Of a stretch of 64,000 bases of DNA, positions 8,691 to 17,087 are shown one piece after another; within the stretch, counting starts at the first letter, position 1; each line of letters starts with the position of its first letter. Where the stretch lies: positions 1 through 64,000 of the forward strand of contig NZ_JAQOSO010000112.1 in assembly GCF_030068505.1 (NCBI RefSeq), in the 5' to 3' direction. The DNA comes from Roseofilum capinflatum BLCC-M114. Lineage in GTDB: Bacteria > Cyanobacteriota > Cyanobacteriia > Cyanobacteriales > Desertifilaceae. Both the position numbers and the translations under genes were made by a program. The notes under the pieces were generated by a model. It did no database searches. It saw nothing but the letters and a program-made list of their open reading frames with translations, and was not told the origin of the DNA.

Positions 8691-10304
8691 ATGGAATTTA
8701 GCGAACTGCAAGAACTCGCCGAACAAGAGAAACAAGCCCAGAAACCCACCAGAGTCCATTGTTGTACCTCAACGGGATGCCAAGCCGCGCAATCTTTAGC
8801 CGTCAAAAAAGGCATGGAACAAGCCGTTAAAGACCAAGGCTTAGAAGAGGAGGTGCAGATTGTTGGCGTAGGCTGCATGGGATTTTGCGGTCAAGGGCCC
8901 ATTGTTCAGATCGATTCAGAAAACTCAGAAGCAGCCGATGGACTTTACTACGAAAAAGTCACCCCAGAGCAGAGCCACTCCATTATCGAAGGCTTGAAAG
9001 GAGGAGCAGTAACTGCCAATCAAGGCGATCCCAATCATCCCTTCTTTAGTCGTCAATTCCAAATTGTGCGGGAATATAGCGGTAAAATCGACCCCGAAAA
9101 AATTGGCGAATATATCGCCATGGGCGGCTATCAGTCTCTGTATCATGCCGTCTATGAAATGTCTCCAGAAGACGTGATCGCAGAAATCACCAAATCTGGA
9201 CTGCGGGGACGGGGTGGTGCAGGTTATCCTACCGGCTTAAAGTGGGCCACGATCGCCAAAATGCCCCCCGGCCAAAAATATGTCATCTGTAACGCTGATG
9301 AAGGCGATCCAGGAGCATTCATGGATCGCTCAGTTTTAGAGAGCGATCCTCATCGGATTTTAGAAGGAATGGCGATCGCCGGATACGCCGTCGGAGCCAA
9401 CCAAGGCTACATCTACGTCCGCGCCGAATATCCCCTCGCCATCAGCCGCCTAGAAAAAGCCATTAAACAAGCCAAACGCCAAGGTTTCCTCGGTTCCAGT
9501 ATCCTCGGATCGTCCATTGACTTTAACATCGCCATTCGCGTCGGAGCAGGCGCTTTCGTTTGTGGAGAAGAAACCGCCCTCATCGCCTCCATCGACGGTG
9601 GACGCGGTGTTCCTCGGCCCCGGCCTCCCTATCCTGCCGTATCTGGACTCTGGGGAGAACCCACCTTAATCAACAACGTAGAAACCCTCGGTAACCTAGC
9701 TCCCATTATCCGCAACGGTGCAGACTGGTTTGCCAGCATCGGCACAGAAAAAAGCAAAGGCACAAAAATCTTCTCCCTCACCGGAAAAGTGTGCAACAAC
9801 GGCCTGATTGAAGTCCCCATGGGCATTACCTTACGGGAAATCGTCGAAGTTATGGGCGGTGGAGTGCCCGATGGCGGCCAAGTGAAAGCCGTGCAAACCG
9901 GCGGCCCCTCTGGCGGTTGTATTCCCGCCGAATATATGGATACCCCGGTAGACTACGACTCCCTAACCAAACTCGGCTCCATGATGGGATCAGGGGGAAT
10001 GGTGGTTATGGATAACTCCACCAACATGGTACAGGTCGCCCAATTCTACATGGAATTTTGCCAAGAAGAATCCTGTGGTAAATGCATTCCCTGTCGCACC
10101 GGAACGGTGCAAATGTACGAACTGTTAACCAAAGTAATTAAAGGAAAAGCCAAACCTGAAGACCTGGAAAAACTCGAACACCTGTGTCAGATGGTGCGGG
10201 TAACCAGCTTATGCGGGTTAGGCATGAGTGCCCCCAACCCCGTGTTAAGTACCTTGCGCTACTTCAAATCTGAGTATGAGGAGTTTTTAGCTGTCAAGGC
10301 TTAA
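8691..10304 (+). CDS. Bidirectional [NiFe] hydrogenase diaphorase subunit HoxF
   Basis: This 537-residue flavoprotein carries the NAD(P)H and FMN sites of the Hox diaphorase. The N-terminal thioredoxin-like domain has [2Fe-2S] ligands Cys-25/Cys-30 and Cys-62/Cys-66. The FMN-binding glycine stretch [10 protein letters not shown] follows, then the nucleotide-binding region ([12 protein letters not shown]), and the C-terminal [4Fe-4S] motif [11 protein letters not shown] with a distal Cys in SLCGLG. It is the NuoF homologue and works with HoxE and HoxU. The gene is followed by hcp rather than directly by hoxU. Confidence 0.97.
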   Translation: MEFSELQELAEQEKQAQKPTRVHCCTSTGCQAAQSLAVKKGMEQAVKDQGLEEEVQIVGVGCMGFCGQGPIVQIDSENSEAADGLYYEKVTPEQSHSIIEGLKGGAVTANQGDPNHPFFSRQFQIVREYSGKIDPEKIGEYIAMGGYQSLYHAVYEMSPEDVIAEITKSGLRGRGGAGYPTGLKWATIAKMPPGQKYVICNADEGDPGAFMDRSVLESDPHRILEGMAIAGYAVGANQGYIYVRAEYPLAISRLEKAIKQAKRQGFLGSSILGSSIDFNIAIRVGAGAFVCGEETALIASIDGGRGVPRPRPPYPAVSGLWGEPTLINNVETLGNLAPIIRNGADWFASIGTEKSKGTKIFSLTGKVCNNGLIEVPMGITLREIVEVMGGGVPDGGQVKAVQTGGPSGGCIPAEYMDTPVDYDSLTKLGSMMGSGGMVVMDNSTNMVQVAQFYMEFCQEESCGKCIPCRTGTVQMYELLTKVIKGKAKPEDLEKLEHLCQMVRVTSLCGLGMSAPNPVLSTLRYFKSEYEEFLAVKA

Positions 10305-10317
10305 GCCTTAATCCATA

Positions 10318-10370
10318 GTAGGGAGGTTTACCAAACCTATCCCACTCAATCTCGGTAAACCCGCCCCTAC
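10318..10370. repeat. Imperfect inverted repeat between hoxF and hcp
   Basis: GTAGGGAGGTTTACC at 10318-10332 faces GGTAAACCCGCCCCTAC at 10354-10370. The outer GTAGGG/CCCTAC ends match the hairpin family between hoxE and hoxF and elsewhere in the window. It begins 13 bases after the hoxF stop. Confidence 0.7.
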
Positions 10371-10407
10371 CCCACGTTGCCTCAAAAGGAGTGAAATTAA
10401 TTAATTT

Positions 10408-12051
10408 ATGTTTTGCGAACAATGCGAACAAACCGCCAGTGGTCAAGGATGTCACCAATGGGGCGCTTGTGGGAAAAGTCCAGCCGTCAATGGCGTGCAA
10501 GATCTGTTGGTGTATTGCCTCAGAAGCTTGGCTCCTGTGGCCCTAAAAGCCAAAGAGGTAGGGTTATCGACCCTAGAAGTCGATCGCTTTACCTGTGAAG
10601 CCTTGTTTACCACCATGACGAATGTTAACTTTGACAAACGCTATTTTGCCAATTTAATCCGTCATGCGATCGCCCTACGGGAAGACCTCAAAGATCAAAT
10701 TGCCCAATCTACAAGCGTTGAGTGGCCCGAAATTGCCGAATATCAACCCGACTTTACCGGAAGTTTAGTCGAACAAGGGGAAAACATCACCGCTCGCTTA
10801 CTAGAGTCAGCTAAGGGCAACCCCGATATCTTTGCCCTCAAACTCCTGGTACTCTATGGAGCCAAAGGCATGGCTTCCTACGCCTTCCACGCCTACGAAC
10901 TCGGTCAAGAAGACCCAGAGATTTACCAGTTCTGCCATCAAGCCTTATATGCGATCGATCGCGATAACTTGAGTTTAGAGGAGTGGGTCGCCCTAGCGCT
11001 CAAAGTGGGAGAAATGAACCTGAAAGCCATGGCTTGTTTGGACGCGGGTCATACCCAAACCTATGGTCATCCCGTCCCCACCACCGTACCGCTCAACCCC
11101 AAACTAGGTAAGGCGATCCTAGTTTCGGGTCACGACATCAAGCAACTGGCAGCTCTGCTCGAACAAACCTTAGACAGTGGTATTACCGTTTATACCCATG
11201 GCGAGCTACTCCCAGCCCATGGGTATCCCCAACTCAAAGAGCGATATCCCCATCTCTATGGTCACTATGGCACAGCCTGGCAAAATCAGACCCGCGACTT
11301 TGCCAAGTTTCCCGGCCCGGTGGTCATTACCACCAACTGCCTGATGCCTCCCCATGAAACCTATGAGGAACATCTGTATACTGTCGGCCCGGTAGGTTTT
11401 CCTGGCATTATCCATTTACCTACCATCGATGACACGGTGGACTATAGTTTGGTGATTTCCAGAGCCAAAACCATGAAAGGCTTTACGGAAGAAACTGAAC
11501 CGCGTCAGGTGATGACGGGATTTGCTCGCAATGCCGTCTTAAGCGTGAGTGACACGATTATTGATGCAGTGAAACAGGGCAAAATTCGCCATTTCTTCCT
11601 GGTGGGAGGTTGTGACGGGGCGAAACCCGATCGCAACTACTATACGGAATTTGTGGAACAAGTGCCCCAAGATTGTGTGGTGATGACTCTAGCTTGTGGC
11701 AAATTCCGCTTCTTTGATCAGCAACTGGGAACCATTGGCGATATTCCCCGCTTATTGGATGTGGGCCAATGTAATGATGCCTATTCTGCCATTCAAATTG
11801 CCTTGGGGTTAGCCAATGCGTTTGAGATGGATGTGAATCAACTGCCCCTGTCTATGGTGCTGTCTTGGTACGAGCAAAAGGCGATCGCCGTCTTACTCAC
11901 CTTACTCTATTTGGGAATTAAGGACATCCGCCTAGGGCCCACCCTACCCGCATTCTTGACTCCCAATGTGTTTAAGTTGCTCTCGGACACCTATAACCTG
12001 CAACCCATTTCTACCCCAGAGGCAGATCTGGCAGCCTGTTTAGCAGGGTAG
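10408..12051 (+). CDS. Hybrid-cluster protein (hydroxylamine / nitric oxide reductase)
   Basis: Hcp carries a [4Fe-4S] cluster and a mixed Fe-S-O hybrid cluster. Family members reduce hydroxylamine to ammonia or NO to N2O in the cytoplasm, usually with an NADH-linked partner. The N-terminal cluster motif is Cys-3, Cys-6, Cys-15 and Cys-21 (C-x2-C-x8-C-x5-C), the spacing of the class I enzymes of anaerobes. Later hybrid-cluster segments are recognisable (TNCLMPP, GGCDGAKPDRNYY, ACGKFRF, DVGQCNDAY). The 547-residue length is normal. Its position between hoxF and hoxU on the same strand points to co-expression with the hydrogenase; I recall a similar order from other filamentous cyanobacteria but cannot check it here. 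Confidence 0.96.
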   Translation: MFCEQCEQTASGQGCHQWGACGKSPAVNGVQDLLVYCLRSLAPVALKAKEVGLSTLEVDRFTCEALFTTMTNVNFDKRYFANLIRHAIALREDLKDQIAQSTSVEWPEIAEYQPDFTGSLVEQGENITARLLESAKGNPDIFALKLLVLYGAKGMASYAFHAYELGQEDPEIYQFCHQALYAIDRDNLSLEEWVALALKVGEMNLKAMACLDAGHTQTYGHPVPTTVPLNPKLGKAILVSGHDIKQLAALLEQTLDSGITVYTHGELLPAHGYPQLKERYPHLYGHYGTAWQNQTRDFAKFPGPVVITTNCLMPPHETYEEHLYTVGPVGFPGIIHLPTIDDTVDYSLVISRAKTMKGFTEETEPRQVMTGFARNAVLSVSDTIIDAVKQGKIRHFFLVGGCDGAKPDRNYYTEFVEQVPQDCVVMTLACGKFRFFDQQLGTIGDIPRLLDVGQCNDAYSAIQIALGLANAFEMDVNQLPLSMVLSWYEQKAIAVLLTLLYLGIKDIRLGPTLPAFLTPNVFKLLSDTYNLQPISTPEADLAACLAG

Positions 12052-12093
12052 GGGGATGGGGGGATGGGGAGACACGGGGATCAACAGATTACC

Positions 12094-12212
12094 GATTCCC
12101 GATTCCCTATTCCCCATTCCCCATTCCCCATTCCCTATTCCCCATTCCCCATTCCCTATTCCCTATTCCCTATTCCCCATTCCCCATTCCCCATTCCCTA
12201 TTACCCATTACC
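12094..12212. repeat. Heptanucleotide tandem repeat array between hcp and hoxU
   Basis: About 17 head-to-tail seven-base units, mostly ATTCCCC and ATTCCCT with terminal ATTACCC, fill almost the whole hcp-hoxU gap and end 16 bases before the hoxU start. A short run of GGGGATG-like units precedes it at 12052-12078. Confidence 0.9.
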
Positions 12213-12227
12213 TACTTGGAGAATACT

Positions 12228-12944
12228 ATGTCTGTAAAAACCCTAACAATTGATGGAATTGATGTGGCCATTGAAGAAGGTTCAACCCTTCTAGATGCAG
12301 CCAAAGAAGCAGGGGTTGAGATCCCGACCCTATGTCATTTAGAAGGAGTTTCGGATGTGGGCGCTTGTCGCCTCTGTTTAGTGGAAGTCAAAGGGATTCC
12401 TAAGTTACTTCCCGCTTGCGTGACCGAAGTCTCTGAAGGAATGGAGGTCAATACGCAAACCGACACCCTGAAAGAGTATCGGCGCATGACCGTTGAGTTG
12501 CTCTTTGCAGAAGGCAATCATATGTGTGCTTTTTGTGTCGCTAATGGCAACTGTGAACTTCAGGATGTGGCGATCGCCGTCGGTATGGATCATTCCCGCT
12601 TTGAGTATCGCTTCCCCAACCGCGAGGTTGATATCTCCCATCCCCAATTTGGTATCGATCACAACCGATGCATCCTCTGTACTCGGTGCGTCCGTGTCTG
12701 CGATCAGATTGAAGGGGCCCATGTCTGGGATGTTTCTGGACGGGGAGGTACAGCTAAAATTATCTCTGGTTTAAATCAACCTTGGGGTGAAGTGAATGCT
12801 TGCACCTCCTGTGGTAAATGTGTCAATGCTTGTCCTACGGGGTCAATTTTCCGCAAGGGAACGACTACCGCAGAGAAAGAAAGCGATCGCGAGAAACTAG
12901 AGTTCCTAGTCAACGCTCGCACCAAACACCAATGGACAAGATAA
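12228..12944 (+). CDS. Bidirectional [NiFe] hydrogenase diaphorase subunit HoxU
   Basis: HoxU is the NuoG-like iron-sulfur protein that wires the diaphorase to the hydrogenase dimer. An N-terminal ferredoxin-type [2Fe-2S] domain has Cys-36, Cys-47, Cys-50 and Cys-64. Next comes the His-x3-Cys-x2-Cys-x5-Cys cluster site (HMCAFCVANGNC) and two CxxCxxC ferredoxin motifs (CILCTRCVRVC, CTSCGKCVNACP). The start is the ATG at 12228, preceded by GGAG at 12218; an in-frame TTG 12 bases earlier overlaps that ribosome-binding site and is less likely. The length is 238 residues. Confidence 0.96.
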   Translation: MSVKTLTIDGIDVAIEEGSTLLDAAKEAGVEIPTLCHLEGVSDVGACRLCLVEVKGIPKLLPACVTEVSEGMEVNTQTDTLKEYRRMTVELLFAEGNHMCAFCVANGNCELQDVAIAVGMDHSRFEYRFPNREVDISHPQFGIDHNRCILCTRCVRVCDQIEGAHVWDVSGRGGTAKIISGLNQPWGEVNACTSCGKCVNACPTGSIFRKGTTTAEKESDREKLEFLVNARTKHQWTR

Positions 12945-12950
12945 TGATGA

Positions 12951-13634
12951 ATGGCTCAAGGTAGCGATCGCTGGGAGCATCTCAGTTATTATGAGCGTAA
13001 GTATCTTAAAGTGGCGATCGAAGCCTACGATGAAATTATCGAAGATACTGACGATATCCCTAAAATTTCCCAACACTATCAACTCGATATTGAAGAGGTT
13101 AAGCGAGCCAAAAATTATGCCTTTGGGGATGGAGTGTTTACCGGAGAAAACAAAACCATGAATCAACCCCTTGATGTAACAGCAAGTTTATCCAAGTCAG
13201 AGTTAATGGAACAGCAGTTCTTAGAGATTCTGGAAAGTTGCCAATCTCTTAGCACTCATCATGCTCAATACTCTAGTATTCCTTATAACTCTGTGGATAG
13301 ACTCTGTGAAATAGCTCAAGATGTGAATGGTTTTGTCCGTTTGGTGAATCTCTATCAAGAGTCAATTCAAATGACTGTCAATGCAGTATTTACATATGCA
13401 GGTACAGTTGATAATTGGAGAGTCAAAGAATCTCCAATTGGGTTGGGAATTCGAGACTTTTGTAGCCTGTTAGTTGCTCTGCTTGAAGGACAAAAAGCAA
13501 GCAGTGTATTGGCTTCAGGTAATTTCCAATCCTTAGAAATGATTGCTGAATTATTGGGTGAATGGAGGGGCGTTGACTTTCAAGAAATTCTAGAAAAACA
13601 AGCACAGTACCTATTAAATGGAAACCAAAACTAG
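12951..13634 (+). CDS. Uncharacterised protein encoded between hoxU and hoxY
   Basis: I do not recognise this 227-residue protein. It starts six bases after the hoxU stop and ends 11 bases before hoxY, so it is surely co-transcribed with them. It looks soluble, with no membrane segment, no signal peptide and few cysteines, so it is not an obvious Fe-S subunit. The first 65 residues are acidic and helical (YYERKYLKVAIEAYDEII, then KISQHYQLDIEEVKRAK, which could be a helix-turn-helix). The rest is predicted helical. A role in hydrogenase assembly or regulation is only positional inference; a passenger gene is equally possible. Confidence 0.8.
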   Translation: MAQGSDRWEHLSYYERKYLKVAIEAYDEIIEDTDDIPKISQHYQLDIEEVKRAKNYAFGDGVFTGENKTMNQPLDVTASLSKSELMEQQFLEILESCQSLSTHHAQYSSIPYNSVDRLCEIAQDVNGFVRLVNLYQESIQMTVNAVFTYAGTVDNWRVKESPIGLGIRDFCSLLVALLEGQKASSVLASGNFQSLEMIAELLGEWRGVDFQEILEKQAQYLLNGNQN

Positions 13635-13645
13635 GAGAGAAGAAC

Positions 13646-14194
13646 ATGGCAAAGATTAGAATGGCAACGGTTTGGCTGGCAGGATGTTCGGGCTGCCATA
13701 TGTCCTTTTTGGACTTAGATGAATTCCTATTTGATGTAGCAGAAAAAGTTGATGTGGTTTACTCTCCCGTTGGCTCAGATATTAAGGAATATCCAGAAAA
13801 TGTAGATGTCTGTTTAGTCGAAGGAGCGATCGCTAATGAGGAGAACTTAGAACTCGCCCGAAAAGTGCGCGAGAGAACCAAGATGGTGATTTCCTTTGGA
13901 GATTGTGCCGTGACTGCCAATGTCCCCGCCATGCGGAATATGTTAGGCGGGACGGAATCGGTACTTAAACGCTGTTATTTGGAATTGGGAGATACGACTC
14001 CCCAATTGCCCAATGAACCCGGAATTGTGCCAGAACTCCTCGATCAAGTCCGCCCCCTCCATGAAATGGTTAAAGTAGACTTGTTTATTCCCGGATGTCC
14101 TCCCCCTGCCGATCGCATCAAAGCGGCGATCGCACCTTTATTAGCTGGCGAAACTCCAGCCATGGAAGGACGGGAAATGCTGAAATTTGGCTAA
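13646..14194 (+). CDS. Bidirectional [NiFe] hydrogenase small subunit HoxY
   Basis: HoxY carries the proximal [4Fe-4S] cluster of the hydrogenase dimer. Ligand motifs are visible: GCSGCH (Cys-14/Cys-17), SFGDCAV, and FIPGCPPPADRI near the C-terminus. The 182-residue length and the absence of a Tat signal agree with the short cytoplasmic small subunits of bidirectional hydrogenases. An AGGAGAG ribosome-binding site lies nine bases before the start. Confidence 0.97.
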   Translation: MAKIRMATVWLAGCSGCHMSFLDLDEFLFDVAEKVDVVYSPVGSDIKEYPENVDVCLVEGAIANEENLELARKVRERTKMVISFGDCAVTANVPAMRNMLGGTESVLKRCYLELGDTTPQLPNEPGIVPELLDQVRPLHEMVKVDLFIPGCPPPADRIKAAIAPLLAGETPAMEGREMLKFG

Positions 14195-14201
14195 ACCCCA
14201 T

Positions 14202-14389
14202 GCCCTCATCCCCCCAGCCCCCTTCTCCCACGGGAGAAGGGGGAGAAATAAGTCCCTCTCCTGTGGGAGAGGGATTTAGGGAGAGGGCAACCCCCACCCA
14301 AAACCCTGTAGGGGCACAAAAGTCTCTCTCCCGTGGGATTCCTGATTTTCCGCAAAGCGGACATGAAAGGGAGAGGGCAACCCCACCCC
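14202..14389. repeat. Dispersed palindromic repeat between hoxY and hoxH
   Basis: A roughly 190-bp stretch contains nested hairpins: CCCTTCTCCCACGGGAGAAGGG, then CCCTCTCCTGTGGGAGAGGG, and a second half with CTCTCCC and GGGAGAG arms. Closely related sequence occurs at about 26368-26500 and 45334-45416. It fills the gap between the hydrogenase structural subunit genes. Confidence 0.85.
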
Positions 14390-14416
14390 AAAACCCACAC
14401 AAAGGAGAACATCAAA

Positions 14417-15847
14417 ATGAGTAAAAAAGTTGTTATCGATCCCGTAACCCGTATTGAAGGTCATGCCAAAATTTCCATCTTCTTAGATGATGCCGGAGAA
14501 GTGGAAAACGCCCAATTTCATGTGGTCGAATTTCGCGGATTTGAAAAATTCTGTGAAGGGCGACCCATGTTTGAAATGGCGGGAATTACTGCCCGTATTT
14601 GTGGTATTTGTCCTGTCAGTCACCTGTTAGCCTCGGCAAAAACCGGGGATAAAATCTTAGCCGTGCAAGTGCCTCCAGGAGGCGAAAAACTGCGGCGGAT
14701 GATGAATTTGGCCCAGTTGACCCAATCCCATGCCTTGAGCTTTTTCCACCTCAGTAGTCCCGATTTTCTCTTGGGCTGGGAGAGCGATCCAGCGACTCGC
14801 AATGTGTTCGGTTTAATGGCAGCCGATCCTGATTTGGCGCGGGAAGGCATTCGTCTACGGCAGTTTGGACAAAATATTATTGAACTGTTAGGCGCGAGAA
14901 AAATTCATTCAGCCTGGGCAGTTCCCGGTGGGGTGCGATCGCCTCTTTCGGAAGAAGGTCGCGCTTGGATCAAAGACCGCCTACCGGAGTCGCGCACCGT
15001 CACCGAGAAAGCTTTGAGTCTGTTTAAGCGCCTATTGGATAGCGAGTTAACCACAGAAGCAGAAGTTTTTGGTAAGTTCTCCTCCCTGTTTATGGGCTTA
15101 GTTGGGGCTGATGGCAGTTGGGAACATTATGGCGGCCATCTGCGCTTTATTGACAGTGAGGGCAATATCGTTGCTGATAATTTGAGCGAGGATGATTATC
15201 AAGACTTTATCGGCGAAGCGGTCGAAAATTGGTCTTATTTGAAATTCCCCTATTACAAACCCTGGGGATATCCCGATGGAATCTATCGCGTTGGGCCTTT
15301 AGCGCGGTTGAATGTGTGCGATCGCATTGGAACGCCGAATGCTGACCGCGAATTGCAAGAAATGCGCGATCGCGCCGGTGGACGAGTCGCCACTTCTTCC
15401 TTCTACTATCACTATGCTCGCTTGATTGAAATCCTCGCTTGTCTGGAGCGTTTAGAGCAATTGGTAGACGATCCCGATGTGGTTTCCTCCCGTGTTCGCG
15501 CCACTGGAGGCATTAATAAACTCGAAGGAGTCGGAGTCAGTGAAGCGCCCAGAGGAACCCTTTTCCATCACTATAAAGTGGATGAACAGGGCCTAATTGA
15601 GAAAGTGAACCTGATTATTGCCACCGGTCAAAATAACCTGGCGATGAATAAAACGGTCACTCAAATTGCCAAACATTATATCCATGGCAATGAGATCCCC
15701 GAAGCCATGCTCAACCGCACAGAAGCCGGTATTCGTGCTTACGATCCCTGTCTGAGCTGCTCAACCCATGCGATCGGTCAAATGCCTCTCCATCTAGAGT
15801 TAGTGAGAGCCGATGGTAGCATTGCTCATCAACTTCATCGGGATTAA
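14417..15847 (+). CDS. Bidirectional [NiFe] hydrogenase large subunit HoxH
   Basis: HoxH holds the NiFe active site. Both metal-binding motifs are intact: [10 protein letters not shown] (Cys-62, Cys-65) and DPCLSCSTH (Cys-445, Cys-448, His-451). After His-451 there is a 25-residue C-terminal extension of the kind removed by the maturation protease HoxW once nickel is loaded. The start is the ATG at 14417 with AAAGGAG at 14401; upstream in-frame codons are translated repeat. The protein is 476 residues. No hoxW or hyp maturation gene follows in this window. Confidence 0.97.
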   Translation: MSKKVVIDPVTRIEGHAKISIFLDDAGEVENAQFHVVEFRGFEKFCEGRPMFEMAGITARICGICPVSHLLASAKTGDKILAVQVPPGGEKLRRMMNLAQLTQSHALSFFHLSSPDFLLGWESDPATRNVFGLMAADPDLAREGIRLRQFGQNIIELLGARKIHSAWAVPGGVRSPLSEEGRAWIKDRLPESRTVTEKALSLFKRLLDSELTTEAEVFGKFSSLFMGLVGADGSWEHYGGHLRFIDSEGNIVADNLSEDDYQDFIGEAVENWSYLKFPYYKPWGYPDGIYRVGPLARLNVCDRIGTPNADRELQEMRDRAGGRVATSSFYYHYARLIEILACLERLEQLVDDPDVVSSRVRATGGINKLEGVGVSEAPRGTLFHHYKVDEQGLIEKVNLIIATGQNNLAMNKTVTQIAKHYIHGNEIPEAMLNRTEAGIRAYDPCLSCSTHAIGQMPLHLELVRADGSIAHQLHRD

Positions 15848-15956
15848 AGTCTAGCGCTGCTTTGAGAGCGCTTTGCGCTGCTATAGTTGATTCAATTGTG
15901 CAGTGAGACACCAACGAGTAGGGTGGGGCAATGCCCACCTTACAACTTGCACCGGC
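15848..15956. repeat. Repeat-rich spacer after hoxH with a one-sided MITE end
   Basis: The spacer holds an AGCGCTTTGCGCTG hairpin (about 15868-15881), then the element end TATAGTTGATTCAATT...CAGTGAGACA at 15882-15910. That end recurs at 47193-47220 and, reversed, at 21872-21899. The spacer ends with GTAGGGTGGGGCAATGCCCACC. No gene is seen here. Confidence 0.75.
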
Positions 15957-16165
15957 TACTATAATGATTTTGGATTAGCACAGAGTAGATTATGGAATCC
16001 AGGAACTTTATGTATAACAATTGCTGCTAATATAGCAGAAACTGGCTTTTTAGCATTTGTCGATCGCCTGATGAACCTGTGCGACGAACTCGAAGCGAAC
16101 ATCGAGCAACGCACAGCCAAACAAACCAGCCTGTTAAACGCAGTCATTACTCATTCCTTGAGGTA
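15957..16165 (+). pseudogene. Relic of a type I restriction specificity subunit (HsdS)
   Basis: The plus-strand frame reads YYNDFGLAQSRLW, then PGTLCITIAANIAETGFLAF, then directly VDRLMNLCDELEA followed by an EQR-rich helix and LLNAVI. The first part matches the target-recognition-domain motif common in HsdS and the second matches its C-terminal conserved helix. The DNA that should lie between them is missing, and so is everything N-terminal. It is an internally deleted fragment without a start, presumably non-functional. No hsdM or hsdR is in the window. Confidence 0.75.
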
Positions 16166-16878
16166 ACCAGCACCAACCCCTTGGTTTTCCCCGAAACTGA
16201 ATCGACAGTGCGGGTGGAGTTCCAGAGATCTTCAGCACTGACCCAAATCGGAGGATACTTGTAGCGGGCTACATCCAGAATTAGGAAGCGATCGCTCTGA
16301 CGATGATAAGCTGCCACTGGAGAAATATGGCCCCCTCGCTCCTGTTCAATGGACTTTCGTAAATAATTGACCAGGACAAAATTATCCGGCTGTTGTAAGT
16401 TTTCTACCATTAACTGGCGAAATTCCCGTAAACTCACATCCCCTCCGTGATAGACCTGAGTATTCACCGGATAACGGGCTAAAAAAGCCCCTAACTCTTC
16501 CAACGTCATCCCTTGCCTGGCGATCGTCTCTTGAGTAATTACCCCATCCGTTTTACGGTTAAAAATATTCTCTTGAGTAAACCGCTTTCTACCATACTCT
16601 GGTGCATCCGGAGCCTCAATGCCCAAAGCATTCAACACCATAACCATACTCGCCACCCCACAAAACGCCTGATTTTGCTGGGTTTCAAACTGAATGCTCA
16701 AGGGCACATAATCTTGGCGAGCGCGGCTGTCGATTAACCACTGCTCCCCTAGTGATGAATCTAACTCAATTAACCGTTCAGCAACGGGCAAAGTTTGGGC
16801 AACCGTTCTGCCCCCCAGCAAAACCATCCCTAACACGAGAATAGAGAGACGACGACGAACATTGAACAATCGATGCAT
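16147..16878 (-). CDS. Phytochelatin-synthase-like papain-fold glutathione peptidase
   Basis: This 243-residue protein matches the short bacterial phytochelatin synthases, which mainly hydrolyse glutathione to gamma-glutamylcysteine rather than polymerise it. The catalytic triad is readable as Cys-73 (AFCGVASM), His-184 (GGHISPVAAY) and Asp-202 (ILDVARY). A Sec-type signal (about residues 8-27, ending TVAQ) suggests export, unlike plant enzymes. The start is the ATG at 16878 with GGAG just upstream. The cysteine-rich C-terminal metal-sensing half of plant enzymes is absent, as in other cyanobacterial members. gshB at 46.2 kb makes its probable substrate. Its 3' end overlaps the HsdS relic region. 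Confidence 0.88.
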   Translation of the reverse strand: MHRLFNVRRRLSILVLGMVLLGGRTVAQTLPVAERLIELDSSLGEQWLIDSRARQDYVPLSIQFETQQNQAFCGVASMVMVLNALGIEAPDAPEYGRKRFTQENIFNRKTDGVITQETIARQGMTLEELGAFLARYPVNTQVYHGGDVSLREFRQLMVENLQQPDNFVLVNYLRKSIEQERGGHISPVAAYHRQSDRFLILDVARYKYPPIWVSAEDLWNSTRTVDSVSGKTKGLVLVTSRNE

Positions 16879-17087
16879 TGGGCATTTTCTCCAAGAACTA
16901 CCATTCAATTAAGAATTAAAAATTAAAAATTAAAAATTAGCAATTAACCACTAGATCGCCTCCCCATCTCCCCCACATAACCCTTCCTTAACCCAAGCTT
17001 GTCGGCGATCCCCCTTGCCAACTGCCCGGTTCAGTCAGACACTGGACTAGGAAAGCTATTGATTTTTGATATAAGAGGGTTTTTTTC

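Noticed and set aside
14118-14402. Minus-strand frames over the hoxY-hoxH gap
   Set aside because: They only translate the palindromic repeat; no start context or family similarity.
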